Shown here: piece after piece, positions 1-9,447 of the stretch
Layout: each line of letters begins with the position of its first letter
Position numbering within the stretch: position 1 is the stretch's first letter
Origin: CAVXSP01 sp963724645
GTDB taxonomy: Bacteria > Acidobacteriota > Vicinamibacteria > Vicinamibacterales > SCN-69-37
DNA length: 64,000 bases
Direction: 5' to 3'
Assembly: GCA_963724645.1 (NCBI GenBank)
Contig: CAVRVJ010000009.1
Span: 1 to 64,000, forward strand
Translations under genes and position numbers: made by a program
Notes under the pieces: generated by a model
What the model was told of the DNA's origin: nothing
Database searches by the model: none
Seen by the model: only the letters and a program-made list of their open reading frames with translations

Positions 1-154
1 CGGCCGTCCATTTCAGCTTGAGTTGTCGTCGCCGCGGGGTCGATGCTCGCCCAAGTCCGGGAGAGCGGCGAAAGTCACGTTTCGCAGACGTGCGCTCGCC
101 TGGGTTCCTGGGGGTGGATGCAACAGTCTCTGATTTTGATCAAGGAGTGTTGCT

Positions 155-1174
155 TTGCCTGTTCCACCTTTGGCGGCTGTTGTCCGGGAGTTCTGGGGTC
201 TGATTGGCGATGGCCTCAGCGCTGCGGAGGCCGGTGTCGTTGTCGGCGTGTCGGGGGCGACCGGAGTTCGCTGGTTCGGTGATGCTGGCGGCGTGAAACC
301 ACGACTTGCCCAGCCCCAGAGGTCGGGTTCGCGGCCTCGGCTGACCCTGCATGACCGGATGGAAATCGAGATCGGCGTCAAGACAAATGAGTCGTTGCGC
401 TCGATCGGTAGCCGACTGACACCGCCGCGGCCGGCCTCGACGATCAAACGTGAGATTGATGCTAACGGCGGTCCGCGCAGCTTCAACGAAGGCAAGTCCG
501 GGTATCGGCGCAAGGCGGCGTTCGGTGCCCGCCAAAGCGGGCGCAGCGCCAACGTCGAGTATCGGGCGCTGGTGGCTCAAGCACGTTCCGATCAGCGGGC
601 ACGTCGTCCGAAGAACGGCAAGCTGGCCGTCAACGAGAAGTTGCATGATGAGGTGCAGACGCGGCTACTGGATGAGCACAGCCCCGAGCAGATCGCTCAC
701 CGGTTGCCGATGGATTTTCCCCACGATGCGGAGATGCGGGTGTCCCACGAGACTATCTACCAGTCGATTTACGTTCAGGGCAAAGGGAATTTGAGTCGTG
801 AGATACACACCTGGCTGCGCACCGGACGCGTGCTGGGCAAATCCCAGCGCCGTCCCGGCGAGCGGCGGGGCCGCATCCCAAACATGGTCAACATCAGCGA
901 GCGCCCACCCGAAGTCGAGGATCGAGCGGTACCGGGACATTGGGAGGGTGATCTGATTTTGGGCGCCGAACACAAGTCAGCAATCGGCACTCTGGTAGAG
1001 CGCACCACTCGATTCGTCATGCTGCTGCACCTGCCCGACCGCCATGATGCGCTGGCGGTGCAGGAGGCGATCGTGGCCAAAATGCCACGGCTGCCGGCAA
1101 TCCTGCGCACGACCTTGACCTGGGATCAGGGAAGTGAGATGGCTGACCACGCCGCCATCGCCACGGCCACCGAA
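155..1174 (+). pseudogene. IS30 transposase, 5' part
   Basis: This is the N-terminal and central part of an IS30-family DDE transposase. The start is a TTG preceded by a good ribosome binding site (aaggag at 142-147). An N-terminal helix-turn-helix region is followed by the IS30 core, with the first catalytic aspartate region read as HWEGDLILG and the second as TWDQGSEM. The reading frame is lost at 1174, where IS1380 enters. The missing C-terminal part, with the segment NENTNGLLRQYF, resumes at 2869. Removing the IS1380 element and one 4-bp duplication restores a continuous transposase. As it stands the gene cannot make active enzyme. Confidence 0.85.
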
Positions 1175-1349
1175 CCTCAAAATTTCACGGTGGCCCGAGT
1201 ACGCCCATGATGGCTGCTGACCGGTGTTGTCGATCTTGGTTTTCGGGGTCACGGTAGGCGCTGTCGCCGCGTGTCGTGCGGTGGCGCCGGGTTCCACGGC
1301 CCGGTACGGTCTACTCCTTCCTTGGGTCGGTCGGACACTGGTCCCTGGG

Positions 1350-2749
1350 TCAGGATATTGCCTGGACGCGGTTGACCGCGTCGGCGAAATCCTTGGCCCA
1401 GGGCCGCTTTCGGGGATCCGCAGGATCAGGTAGCGGGAACGACGCACGAGCCGGGCGGCGGCGTGCAGCAGCCGGTAACGCAGCGTCGTCGGTTCGGCCT
1501 TCGCGAGTGGGCCGTCGAGCAGCAGCAGCCGCATCCAACACAGCAGGTCGATCGCGAGGGCGACCGCGGTGACCCAGGCGGTGTTGATCGCGAACGACGC
1601 CGAGGGCCAGCGGGCCAGGCCGGTGTCCTTGCCGCAGCGGATGAACCCTTCCACGCGGGCGTGCACCCGATGCCGCGCTTCGAGCAGCTGGGGCTGCCCG
1701 CCCCGGGTGGCGGTCGCGGTGATCTGGTAGCGGAAGCCGTTGAGCTGCTCAAACAGCGACAGCTGGGCGCCTACCTCGATCTTCTCCCGCCGCACCAGGA
1801 TCCGCATATCCTTCGGCCAGCCGTCGAGGCGGTCACCGCCGACGCTCTCACGCAGCAGCCCGGTCAACTCGGCGACCTGCGCGTCCTCGCGGGCCCTGCC
1901 CGCGGCGTCCAGCGCCGGGGACCACCCGTGGGCAGGCATCTGCCCGATTGCGGTGCGCACGCGTTCGTCGAGGCCGAACCCGACCGTATAGGCCACCGAC
2001 CAGCCCGGCCGCGCATTCAGTTTCGTCAGATGGTCGACCACGTCGTGGCTGGAACCGGCGCCGTCGATGGTGATCAGCAGATTCTTGCGCCACTTCGCCG
2101 GGATGGCGGCGATCGCGGCGTCGATGATCGCGATGTGATCGCTGGCCGTGTTGGAGCCGGCGTTGCCCTTGCGCGGAATCACCGCCAGCAGCTCGCCGGT
2201 GTTGTCGCAGAACGCCAACAACGGGTGAAAGCCATATCCGCCCTTGAAGTTCCCTGCCGCGCATTCCTTGTCGCTGTGCGAGTCGATCAGCGAGGCGTCG
2301 ATGCGGATCACGATCACGTCGCCGAGATCCCCGTAGCAGGTGCGCGACGGCGGGATCGCACCGTGGCGCGCCTCGATCAGCTCCCACACCCGCTGGCGAA
2401 CCTTGTTGCGCACCAGCGCGATCCGGGCCAAACCCGCGTGGTCGATCTCGTTGAGCGACCGCCACAATGTCGGTGTGGAGGCGACCGGCCCGAACAACCT
2501 GGCCTGATTCCGCAGCACCGCCGTCCCGGCCAGGTTCTCCGCGCCACCAGCGATCGCGACCGCTACGTCGCGGATCACCGCGCCCCGGTCGTGGGTCACC
2601 TCCGGCCGCGACAGCGCCCCCGACAAGCCGCTGGTTAGGCTCAGGTTGTCGGCCAGCATCCGCGGGACCACGTTCCCGGCGTGGCCGACCACATCGTCGC
2701 CGCGCACCTCGACCCGAACAACCTTCGACCACTCGGTGCTAGCCTGCAT
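1350..2749 (-). pseudogene. IS1380-family transposase with one frameshift
   Basis: This is a DDE (RNase H-like) transposase of the IS1380 family. It starts at ATG 2749 and shows DASLIDSHSDKE with the N-terminal catalytic aspartate, FKGGYGFHPLLAF, and LLITIDGAGSSHDV. Near 1412 the frame shifts. The segment PWAKDFADAVNRVQAIS, which is the natural C-terminus, lies in another minus frame ending at 1350. Without the correction the open frame runs on through the element end into IS30 sequence as nonsense. One missing or extra base explains this, so it may be a sequencing error rather than true inactivation. Confidence 0.8.
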
Positions 2750-2751
2750 CT

Positions 2752-2823
2752 GAAAGGTGCACTCCCGCCTAGATTATCGAAACGAATTGCAACGTCGATT
2801 ATCGTTGAGGCAGTGCACCTTTC
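2752..2823. promoter_or_regulatory. 12-bp inverted repeat upstream of IS1380 transposase
   Basis: A perfect 12-bp inverted repeat (gaaaggtgcact at 2752-2763 and agtgcacctttc at 2812-2823) lies immediately upstream of the transposase ATG at 2749. The AT-richer middle contains two ATTATCG-like blocks. It may be a transposase binding site or operator. This is inference from position and symmetry. Confidence 0.45.
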
Positions 2824-2868
2824 GCGTTAACGACACTCTTCAACACCGAATTACGTGAAAGATCGAAG

Positions 2869-3154
2869 CGAACTGGACATCTACTTTTGCGATCCCCGTT
2901 CCCCGTGGCAGCGTGGCACCAACGAAAACACCAACGGCCTGCTACGCCAATACTTTGCTAAAGGAACCGACCTATCGGTGTTCCCAGCCGACTACCTCGA
3001 CTACGTCGCGGCCAAACTCAACAACCGGCCACGCGAAACCCTAGGCTGGAAAACGCCGGCCGAGGCCCTCGACGCGCTACTCTCAGACCCGTCCAACCGG
3101 CCACTGTTGCATCCACCGCTTGAGACCGCCTCGTACATTGTCTGCAAAACGTGA
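2869..3154 (+). pseudogene. IS30 transposase, 3' part
   Basis: This is the C-terminal part of the IS30 transposase interrupted at 1174. It carries YFCDPRSPWQRG, then the catalytic glutamate region NENTNGLLRQYF, then the conserved NNRPRETLGW segment. It follows directly after the right copy of the cgaa duplication. The stop codon lies inside the right terminal inverted repeat of IS30, which is usual for compact insertion sequences. Confidence 0.85.
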
Positions 3155-3168
3155 CTTTCGCCGCTAAC

Positions 3169-4467
3169 TCAGGCCGGGTCGAAGCCGTACACCTGGCCGT
3201 CGCTGGTCGCGGTGATCACCCGGCGGTCGGTGGCCACCGAGACCCCCACCGGCCAGCCGGTGGCCTGCGGCAGCGGATAGGTGTTGACGGTCCGCCCGTC
3301 TTCGACGCGGAAGACCAGCAGCGCCAGCGCATTGTCGCCGGAACGCACGACGGTATAGCCGATGTCGTGGCCGGCCTGGCTGGAAGTACACAGCGGGGTG
3401 ACGTCGTCGCGTCGCCAGACGACGTCGCCGCGTTCGCCGTTGTCGCGCACCGCGACCAGCTTGGCGTCCGGGCCGCCGCCGGCCACGAGCAGGCCGCCCG
3501 GCCTTACAGACGGTGGCGTCTGTGGTGAAAAGCCCAGGGCCACAGACCACTTCGGCTTGCCGTCTTTGCTGTTCAGCGCCCACAGCTTGCCGTCGCGGCT
3601 GTTCACATACACCGTCGAGCCGTCGGCAGAGAACACCGGACTGCCCATGACGCCGCTCGTGACCGCGTCGGTGGACCACTCCAGCGTCAGCGCTTGGCCT
3701 TCGTCGGCGCGGTACCTCAGTGCGGTCAGGCTGACCGCCTGAGCTGCGGGCTGCCAGATGCCGGTGACGATCAGGCCCGCCGACGGCGAGAAGGCGGGCG
3801 CGGCAGCGATCGGGCAACCGGGCCCGGCGCCCTGGCACTCGGTGAGTCCGCGTTGGCTGTCGGTGGGGTTGACGCCTTGCACCAAGTCGACCGCCGACCC
3901 GACGATCTCGCCGCGGTGCGCGTCGACCACTTGGACTTGGCCGAGGTGCGTGACGACCAACAGCCGGTTGGGGCCGAGGAACCGCGGGGTCAGCGGCATC
4001 CCGATCACCGGATGTCGCCAGCGCACCCACTGCGTCGTCGGAAACGACACCATGGTGCCGGGCTGCCCGACGTAGAGGTTGTCGAACTTGTCGAACAGTG
4101 GGCTGGCGAATCCGCCGCCGAGCACCAACCGGCTACACCAGCGCTGCCGGCCGTTGTTGTCGTTCTCCCAGACCATCAGCGAACAGCCGACTGCGGTCTG
4201 CGCGTTGGCCGCGAGGTAATCGCTGGCTCCGAGTGCCACTGCGGCGAACAAGCTGCCCTTGACCGAGCGGCTCCACGTCAGCTTCAGCGATTCGGCGCCT
4301 GCCGTGGCGGTATAGCTGCTGTTCTGCGCGTCGGCGTATTGGGCTGACCAGCCGGCCACGGCCACTGGATCCACCCAGGTGTCGGTGTTGCCGCATGCCG
4401 ATACCAGGAGCAATGCCGCGCCCACGAGTGCCGCCAGCCGCCGGGGTGTGCGGTGTCGCGCGAACAT
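3169..4467 (-). CDS. PQQ-like beta-propeller lipoprotein, Rv3035-like
   Basis: This is an exported lipoprotein of 432 residues. I chose the start at 4467 because it gives an arginine-rich N-terminus, a hydrophobic stretch and a lipobox LLLVSACG with Cys near residue 24. The upstream in-frame start at 4575 would overlap the divergent gene. The mature part is a PQQ-type beta-propeller with repeated blades such as DGKLWALNSKDGK and DGQVYGFDPA. The order and divergence with the acyltransferase gene match Rv3035/Rv3034c of Mycobacterium tuberculosis, which identifies the block as mycobacterial. Its molecular role is unknown to me. The 3' end abuts the IS30 element at 3164, but the C-terminus looks complete. 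Confidence 0.85.
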   Translation of the reverse strand: MFARHRTPRRLAALVGAALLLVSACGNTDTWVDPVAVAGWSAQYADAQNSSYTATAGAESLKLTWSRSVKGSLFAAVALGASDYLAANAQTAVGCSLMVWENDNNGRQRWCSRLVLGGGFASPLFDKFDNLYVGQPGTMVSFPTTQWVRWRHPVIGMPLTPRFLGPNRLLVVTHLGQVQVVDAHRGEIVGSAVDLVQGVNPTDSQRGLTECQGAGPGCPIAAAPAFSPSAGLIVTGIWQPAAQAVSLTALRYRADEGQALTLEWSTDAVTSGVMGSPVFSADGSTVYVNSRDGKLWALNSKDGKPKWSVALGFSPQTPPSVRPGGLLVAGGGPDAKLVAVRDNGERGDVVWRRDDVTPLCTSSQAGHDIGYTVVRSGDNALALLVFRVEDGRTVNTYPLPQATGWPVGVSVATDRRVITATSDGQVYGFDPA

Positions 4468-4543
4468 GCGTCCTTCCGTTGGCGATCGCGTCCCCAGAGG
4501 GTAACCCGGCCGGTCAAGGCGCCCAGCGATAGGCTTTCCGGCC

Positions 4544-5281
4544 ATGACGACGATGTGGGGCGCGCCGCTGCACAAGCGGTGGCGGGGGTCGCGACTGCGC
4601 GACCCGCGCCAGGCGAAATTCCTGACCCTGGCGTCGCTGAGGTGGGTGCTGGCGAACCGTGCCTACACGCCGTGGTACCTGGTCAGGTACTGGCGGCTGC
4701 TGAAGTTCAAGCTGGCCAACCCGCACATCATCACCCGGGGCATGGTTTTTCTCGGCAAAGGTGTGGAGATTCAGTCGACCCCGGAGCTCGCGCAGATGGA
4801 GATCGGCCGCTGGGTGCACATCGGCGACAAGAACACGATCCGCTGCCACGAGGGCTCGCTGCGATTCGGGGACAAGGTTGTCCTCGGCCGCGATAACGTC
4901 ATCAACACCTACCTCGACATCGAGCTGGGCGACTCGGTGCTGATGGCCGACTGGGTGTACGTCTGCGACTTCGACCACCGGATGGACGACATCAACATGC
5001 CGATCAAGGACCAGGGCATCCTCAAGAGCCCGGTGCGGATCGGGCCCGACACCTGGATTGCCACCAAGGTCACCGTCTTGCGCGGCACGATCGTCGGCCG
5101 CGGCTGCGTGCTGGGCTCGCATGCTGTGGTCAAGGGGCACATCCCGGATTACTCTATCGCGGTCGGCGCGCCGGCCAAGGTGGTGAAGAACCGTCGGGTG
5201 GCGTGGGAGACCTCCGCCGCGGAGCGGGCACAGTTGGCCGCCGCGCTGGCCGACATCGAACGCAAAAAAGCCAGCCGCTAG
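4544..5281 (+). CDS. Hexapeptide-repeat acyltransferase, Rv3034c-like
   Basis: This 245-residue protein has a left-handed beta-helix acyltransferase fold. A basic, hydrophobic N-terminal section (about 1-60) is followed by hexapeptide repeats with the turn patterns IGDKNTI, LGRDNVI, IGPDTWI, GRGCVLGSHAVV. A HRMDD stretch carries the likely catalytic histidine region. Proteins of this type transfer acetyl or acyl groups to sugars or lipids; the substrate here is not evident. The gene is divergent from the Rv3035-like lipoprotein with a 76-bp gap (4468-4543) that must hold both promoters. Its stop codon TAG is part of the 6-bp target duplication of the IS1634 element that follows, so the coding sequence is complete. 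Confidence 0.85.
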   Translation: MTTMWGAPLHKRWRGSRLRDPRQAKFLTLASLRWVLANRAYTPWYLVRYWRLLKFKLANPHIITRGMVFLGKGVEIQSTPELAQMEIGRWVHIGDKNTIRCHEGSLRFGDKVVLGRDNVINTYLDIELGDSVLMADWVYVCDFDHRMDDINMPIKDQGILKSPVRIGPDTWIATKVTVLRGTIVGRGCVLGSHAVVKGHIPDYSIAVGAPAKVVKNRRVAWETSAAERAQLAAALADIERKKASR

Positions 5282-5282
5282 G

Positions 5283-7249
5283 CCGAAGTTCCCCCTAGCG
5301 TCGCGACGTGTTGGGCTGTGACCAGCGGTTTTGTGGCCTAGCTGGTTGGGTGTACTGACTACGCGAGACCGTGGTGGTGGGAGATGCCGAGTAATTCGAG
5401 GGCCCGCCGCTGCAGCGGGGTGGGGGTGGTGAGGATGGTGAATGCTGGCAGGTCGTTGGTGGGCTGAATTTGGTTGGCGCAGATGGTGGCCAGGTCGGCG
5501 AGCAGGCTGGTGAAGCTGTGCACCGGGTAGTCGTCTTCGGTGCGTTTGCGCGCTGCCTTGGTGAGGGCTTCATCGGAGCGTTGGGCGGCGGCGACGGGGT
5601 CGGCGCGTTTGGCGGCTGCGGCGGGTTTGTCGTTGTCCTGGAACAGGATTGGCGCGAGGGCTTGTTTCATGTGCCAGCTGATGTAGTAGGACAGCATGCG
5701 CAAGAACATGTGGGCGCGCACTCGATCGGCTAGGCGGTGGCGGATGGGGCGCACGTCCAGCTCGGTGTTGAGGGTGCGAAAGAACCGTTCGACGTCGGCG
5801 AGGTCTTTGTAGCGGCCCACGACATCGTCGCGGTGCAGGCGTGTTCGGGCAGGCTGGTGCGCAGCACGTAGTTCCAGGGCGGCCTCGGCGGCGATCTGAT
5901 CGTCCTTGCGGGTGAAGGTGAAGGAGTCGTCGGTGATCTGGAGGTCAACGTGCTTGGCCATCTTGTAGTGGTTGCGCACCTTGCCCACCCGCAGGGCGAT
6001 CTTGTCGTTGCCGCGCACCGGCCGGCGCTGGCGGCCGGTGGCCGCGGCGATCTTGTCGAGTTCTTTCTCGGTGGCCGCCAGCAGCTCGCCGCGTTTGCGG
6101 GCGCGCTCATCGGCCAAGGCCGGGTTGTGGCAGCACACCAGCCGCTCGCCGGGGTAGTCCGGGTGGCTGATCTCGACCAGGTTCTTGCTCATCAAACAGC
6201 GACAGCTGCAGCGCGCCGTCGTTGATCAGGGCGTTGATCTGCGGGGCGCGCAGCGCGCTGAGCCAATCCACGTGGGCCGGGCGTAACTCCTTTTCGATGC
6301 GAGCACCGGTGAGCATGCCCCGATCACCCACCCCAGCGACCCGGGACAGCCCGAACCGGGTCTTGAGCTTGGTGATCTGAGCGGCCAGGGTTTTCGGGTC
6401 GGCGGTGTTGCCCTCGAACACCTCAATGGCCACCGGCACCCCGGTCGGGGAGCACAGCAGCCCGTAGACGATCTGCAACCGGCCGTTGACCCCGTCGCGG
6501 GCATGCCCGATCGCGCCCAGCGGGCAGCTGCGGCCCTGCAACGCCGCCGAGGACGCGTCATAGAGCACCAGCGTGCCGTTGGCCAGATGCCGTGCAGCCA
6601 AGGCCTTTTCGATGGTGTCCTTGCGGGCCAGCACCCAGTCCATCGCCGCATAGAGGTCGTCCTCATCACAGCAGGCCACCCCCAGCACCTGGCCCAGTGA
6701 GCTGGTGGCGGTCTCGGCGCGCAGCCCGCGCGCGGTCGCCAGCTTTGAGCCCGGCGCGATCACCTGGGCGGCCAGCATGGCCAGCACCAAATCCCGGTTG
6801 CGCGACGGTGTGGGGTCGATCAGCTCGGCCATGCCCAGCCGCTGCGCGCTGCCCAGCACCGCGGCCACATGCCCGTGCGGCAGGCTGCGGGTGATCTCAA
6901 CGGCCTGGGTCAGATCCAGCTTCGGGGACTGCCCTTGAGCACCCGCCGCAGATCGTCGACCTTCTCCGCCGGCCAGCCGGACAGGTTGGCCAGGGTGCGG
7001 TTTTTCACCTTGCCGCCGTCGCGGTAGCTCTCCCGCAACAGGATCGCCGGCGGCGACCCGCGATTCGGCACCACGGCCACGTACATGTCTATGTTTATAG
7101 CTCATCTGTGCCGATTCTTAGTAAACGACAAGCAAGTTCACCAGAATAATGGAGTATACATGTCTACAATTGACACTACGGTAGCGTGCGAAACAGCTGC
7201 TCACAACCACGCGCGGTGTTCAGGACCCCGCCACGAGGGGGAACTTCGG
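5283..7249. mobile_element. IS1634-family element
   Basis: The ends are inverted repeats sharing ccgaagttccccct (left from 5283; right as reverse complement from 7249). A 6-bp direct repeat gctagg flanks them at 5277-5282 and 7250-7255. The length (1967 bp) and the 5-6 bp duplication fit IS1634. It inserted exactly at the stop codon of the acyltransferase, between that gene and the convergent slipin gene. Confidence 0.85.
5359..7086 (-). pseudogene. IS1634-family transposase with two frameshifts
   Basis: This is a transposase of the IS1634 type. The natural start is ATG 7086 (MYVAVVPNRG...), after which the frame shifts near 6937. The middle part shows LVLYDASSAALQG with the first catalytic aspartate, GVPVAIEVFEGNTADP and GDRGMLTG. 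A second shift near 6190 separates LQLSLFDEQ from NLVEISHPDYPGERLV. The C-terminal part holds the catalytic glutamate region YKDLADVERFFRTLN and HMFLRMLSYYI. Both shifts are single-base and family sequence continues across them. Either the copy is dead or the sequence has indel errors. Confidence 0.8.
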
Positions 7250-7266
7250 GCTAGGGTTTCCCTTCT

Positions 7267-7330
7267 GCGCGAGCGTGCGTGTCGCGCCTGCGACACGCCG
7301 TCGCGTCTGGCATTTCGCGCACGCTCGCGC
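7267..7330. terminator. Large inverted repeat between convergent genes
   Basis: A perfect 13-bp inverted repeat (gcgcgagcgtgcg at 7267-7279, cgcacgctcgcgc at 7318-7330) encloses a second one (gtgtcgc/gcgacac). It ends one base before the stop codon of the slipin gene and, before the IS1634 insertion, lay just after the acyltransferase stop. A shared bidirectional terminator without a T-run, common in mycobacteria, is the likely role. Confidence 0.6.
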
Positions 7331-8143
7331 TTATGGCAGGAGGCTGCGCGGGTCGTCGGGAACCTGTGGTGTCTCCGCATCCGACTTTGACCGGGGCGTC
7401 GACTTCTCCAGGAACCGCAGCAGTTCGACGGGGAACGGCAGCACCAGCGTGTTGTTCTTTTCCGCGGCTACCTCGACGACCGTCTGGAGCAGCCGCAGTT
7501 GCAGCGCCGCGGGGTGCTCGCCCATGACCTCGGCCGCCTGAGCCAGCTTCTGGGACGCCTGCAGTTCGCCGTCGGCCGTGATGACCCGGGCACGACGCTC
7601 GCGTTCGGCTTCGGCTTGGCGCGCGATGGACCGCTTCATCGAATCGGGCAGGGCCACGTCCTTGATCTCGACGCGGTCGATGTGAATGCCCCAGCCCATC
7701 GCGGGGCTGTCCAGCATCAGTTCCAATCCCTGATTGAGACCTTCGCGGTTGGACAGCAGATCGTCGAGGTCGCTCTTGCCGATGATCGAGCGCAGTGACG
7801 TCTGCGCGACCTGACCGATCGCGGAGATGTAGTCCTGCACGTCGACGGTCACCTTCACGGGGTCGGCAACCCTGAAGTAGATGACGGCGTCGACGCGGAC
7901 CGTCACGTTGTCGCGGGTGATGCCGTCCTGGGCGGGCACGGGCATCGTGACGATCTGCATGTTGACCTTCTGCATGCGATCGGCGACCGGGATCAGTGCG
8001 GTAAGTCCCGGGCCGCGAACGCCTTTCTGCACGCGCCCGAATCGGAAGACGACGCCTCTTTCGAACTGTTTGACGACGCGGAGGTTTGTTGCCAGCCAGA
8101 AAATAGCCGCGCCAACCGCGCCGGCCACTGCCCAAGAAATCAT
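7331..8143 (-). CDS. Slipin (SPFH/band 7 membrane protein)
   Basis: The protein has about 270 residues. I chose the start at 8143 (MISWAVAG...) because it directly opens a transmembrane segment (WAVAGAVGAAIFWLATNL); the longer frame only adds a polar tail. The SPFH core follows: RVVKQFERGVVFRFGRV, PGLTALIPVADRM, a DGITRDNVTVRVDAVIYFRV strand block and SLRSIIGKSDLDDLLSNRE. A helical part with QAEAERERRARVI follows. Slipins oligomerise in membranes and organise other proteins. The gene points away from the cyclase/ATPase array with only about 80 bp between starts, so a shared regulatory region is likely. Its 3' end meets the inverted repeat at 7267-7330. Confidence 0.85.
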   Translation of the reverse strand: MISWAVAGAVGAAIFWLATNLRVVKQFERGVVFRFGRVQKGVRGPGLTALIPVADRMQKVNMQIVTMPVPAQDGITRDNVTVRVDAVIYFRVADPVKVTVDVQDYISAIGQVAQTSLRSIIGKSDLDDLLSNREGLNQGLELMLDSPAMGWGIHIDRVEIKDVALPDSMKRSIARQAEAERERRARVITADGELQASQKLAQAAEVMGEHPAALQLRLLQTVVEVAAEKNNTLVLPFPVELLRFLEKSTPRSKSDAETPQVPDDPRSLLP

Positions 8144-8221
8144 GGTGACCTCGATTCCGTGCCTCGATTCTTCCACCGGTTTTGGGCGGCCTCAAGGCGC
8201 GGGAGTGACACGATATTGGCC

Positions 8222-8352
8222 ATGACGACGGCGGCGCCGTGTCCCACTTGCGGCACCGAGCCACGGGAGAATGCCCGGTTCTGCGACGGATGCGGCTCCC
8301 CGATCGCGGTCGACCGTGCGCATGCCGAATACAAGCAGGTGACTGTGCTGTT
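8222..8352 (+). pseudogene. Cyclase/AAA-ATPase paralog 1, N-terminal fragment
   Basis: This is the first segment of a large signalling gene: a zinc ribbon with two CxxC pairs (CPTCG and CDGCG) followed by the start of a class III nucleotide cyclase domain, EYKQVTVLF. The frame is cut at 8352 by the IS3 element. The next segment begins at 13050 after a duplicated GTT, and joining the two gives VTVLFADVVHS as in paralogs 2 and 3. The start ATG at 8222 matches those paralogs. See 13050-14546 and 16677-18188 for the rest. Confidence 0.8.
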
Positions 8353-8404
8353 TGAACCATCCCCGGTTTCTTGCGCACTTCCTTTGTTGGGAAGGATGGG
8401 CGCG

Positions 8405-8716
8405 ATGTCGATCAGGTACGACGAGAACACCAAGGCCCGGGCGGTGCGGTTGGTCCGCGAGCACCGCGACGACTACGACAGCGAGTGGGCGGCGATGAAG
8501 GCCATCTCGGGCCGATTGGGGATGAACCCGGAGACACTGCGCAAGTGGGTGCGCCAGGCCGAAATCGACGCCGGTGAGGCGGCGGGCGTGTCCAGCGAGG
8601 AGAGGCGCGAGCTCCGCGAGCTGCGCCGCAGGTGTCGCGAGCTCGAATCGACTATCGAAATCCTCAAGGCCGCAACAAGTTTCTTCGCGCGGGAGTGCGA
8701 CCCGCTACACCGCTGA
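8405..8716 (+). CDS. IS3 transposase OrfA
   Basis: This 103-residue DNA-binding subunit starts at ATG 8405 (MSIRYDENTKARAVRLV). It has a helix-turn-helix (AMKAISGRLGMNPETLRKWVRQ) followed by a leucine-zipper-like coiled coil (EERRELRELRRRCRELESTI). It overlaps orfB, which lies in another frame as in IS3 elements that make an OrfAB fusion by programmed -1 frameshifting. The longer open frame upstream merely joins it to the cyclase fragment at 8222. Confidence 0.85.
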   Translation: MSIRYDENTKARAVRLVREHRDDYDSEWAAMKAISGRLGMNPETLRKWVRQAEIDAGEAAGVSSEERRELRELRRRCRELESTIEILKAATSFFARECDPLHR

Positions 8717-9428
8717 TCTGTCAGTTCATCGACGAGCACAAGGGCACGTCCGGGGTCGTACCGATCTGCCGGGCATTGGCCGTGCGCGGCGTGCAGATCG
8801 CCCCGCGCAGCTACTGGGCGCACTGCTCGGCGGCGCCGTCGAAAAGGGCGCTGTGGGACACCACGATCACCGAGATCCTGGCCGGCTACTACGAACCCGA
8901 CGCCGACGGGAAACGCCCGCCGGAGAGCCTGTACGGCAGCCTGAAGATGTGGGCGCACCTGCAGCGCCAGGGCATCCCGGTGGCGCGGCGCACGGTGGAA
9001 CGGAACCTGCGCCGCAACGGCTGGCGCGGGGTGACCCGCGCTCGCCGCGCGCCGCGCACCACCGAGCCGGATCCGGCCGCGGCCCGGGCGCCGGACCTGG
9101 TGGGCCGGCAGTGGCGGGTTTCGGCGCCGAACCTGCTGGAGGTGGCCGACTTTACCTACGTGCCGATGACCCGCGGGTTCGGCTACACCGCGTTCGTCGT
9201 CGACGCCTACGCCGGTGTGATCCCCGGCTGGGAGTGCTCGCTGGTCAAGGACACCGGCTTCGTCGAGCGTGCGCTGCGCCATGCCGTAGCCTTCCGGATC
9301 CGCCAGGGCCACCCGTTCGACGACGCTATCCATCATTCCGATGCCGGAAGTCAGTACACTGCAATACATTACGGCGAGACGCTGATGCTTGAAGGGCTGA
9401 TCCCGTCGGTCGGGACCGTCGGCGACGC
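8632..9428 (+). pseudogene. IS3 transposase OrfB, 5' part
   Basis: This is the catalytic subunit (rve integrase fold), N-terminal and central part. The first catalytic aspartate is in VADFTYVPM and the second in HHSDAGSQYT. The sequence stops matching after GTVGDA at 9428, where the serine-recombinase cassette entered. The third catalytic residue, the glutamate in DNALCE, is on the far side at 12778 onward. The exact 5' limit depends on the frameshift from orfA; 8632 is the open-frame limit. Confidence 0.8.
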
Positions 9429-9447
9429 GCTCGATAAGGGCTTGGCT

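Larger units (their letters stand above)
1175..2868. mobile_element. IS1380-family element inserted in IS30
   Basis: The element is flanked by a 4-bp direct repeat cgaa (1171-1174 and 2869-2872), the duplication length expected for IS1380. Its ends are imperfect inverted repeats: cctcaaaatttcacg on the left and, as reverse complement, cttcgatctttcacg on the right. Its 1694 bp length is normal for the family. Joining the flanks restores the IS30 reading frame, which supports these boundaries. Confidence 0.85.
65..3164. mobile_element. IS30-family element, split by an IS1380-family element
   Basis: The outer ends carry inverted repeats: the left begins gcggcgaaagtcacgttt near 65 and the right, read as reverse complement from 3164, begins with the same 18 bases. 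The element holds one IS30-type transposase reading rightward, cut in two by the IS1380 insertion at 1175-2868. It sits directly against the stop codon of the lipoprotein gene at 3169. I could not fix a target duplication beyond a possible 2-bp GC. Bases 1-64 outside the left repeat hold nothing I recognise. Confidence 0.8.

Noticed and set aside
1463..2638. 391-codon plus-strand open frame over the IS1380 transposase
   Set aside because: It is antisense to a recognisable transposase and its composition is not protein-like.
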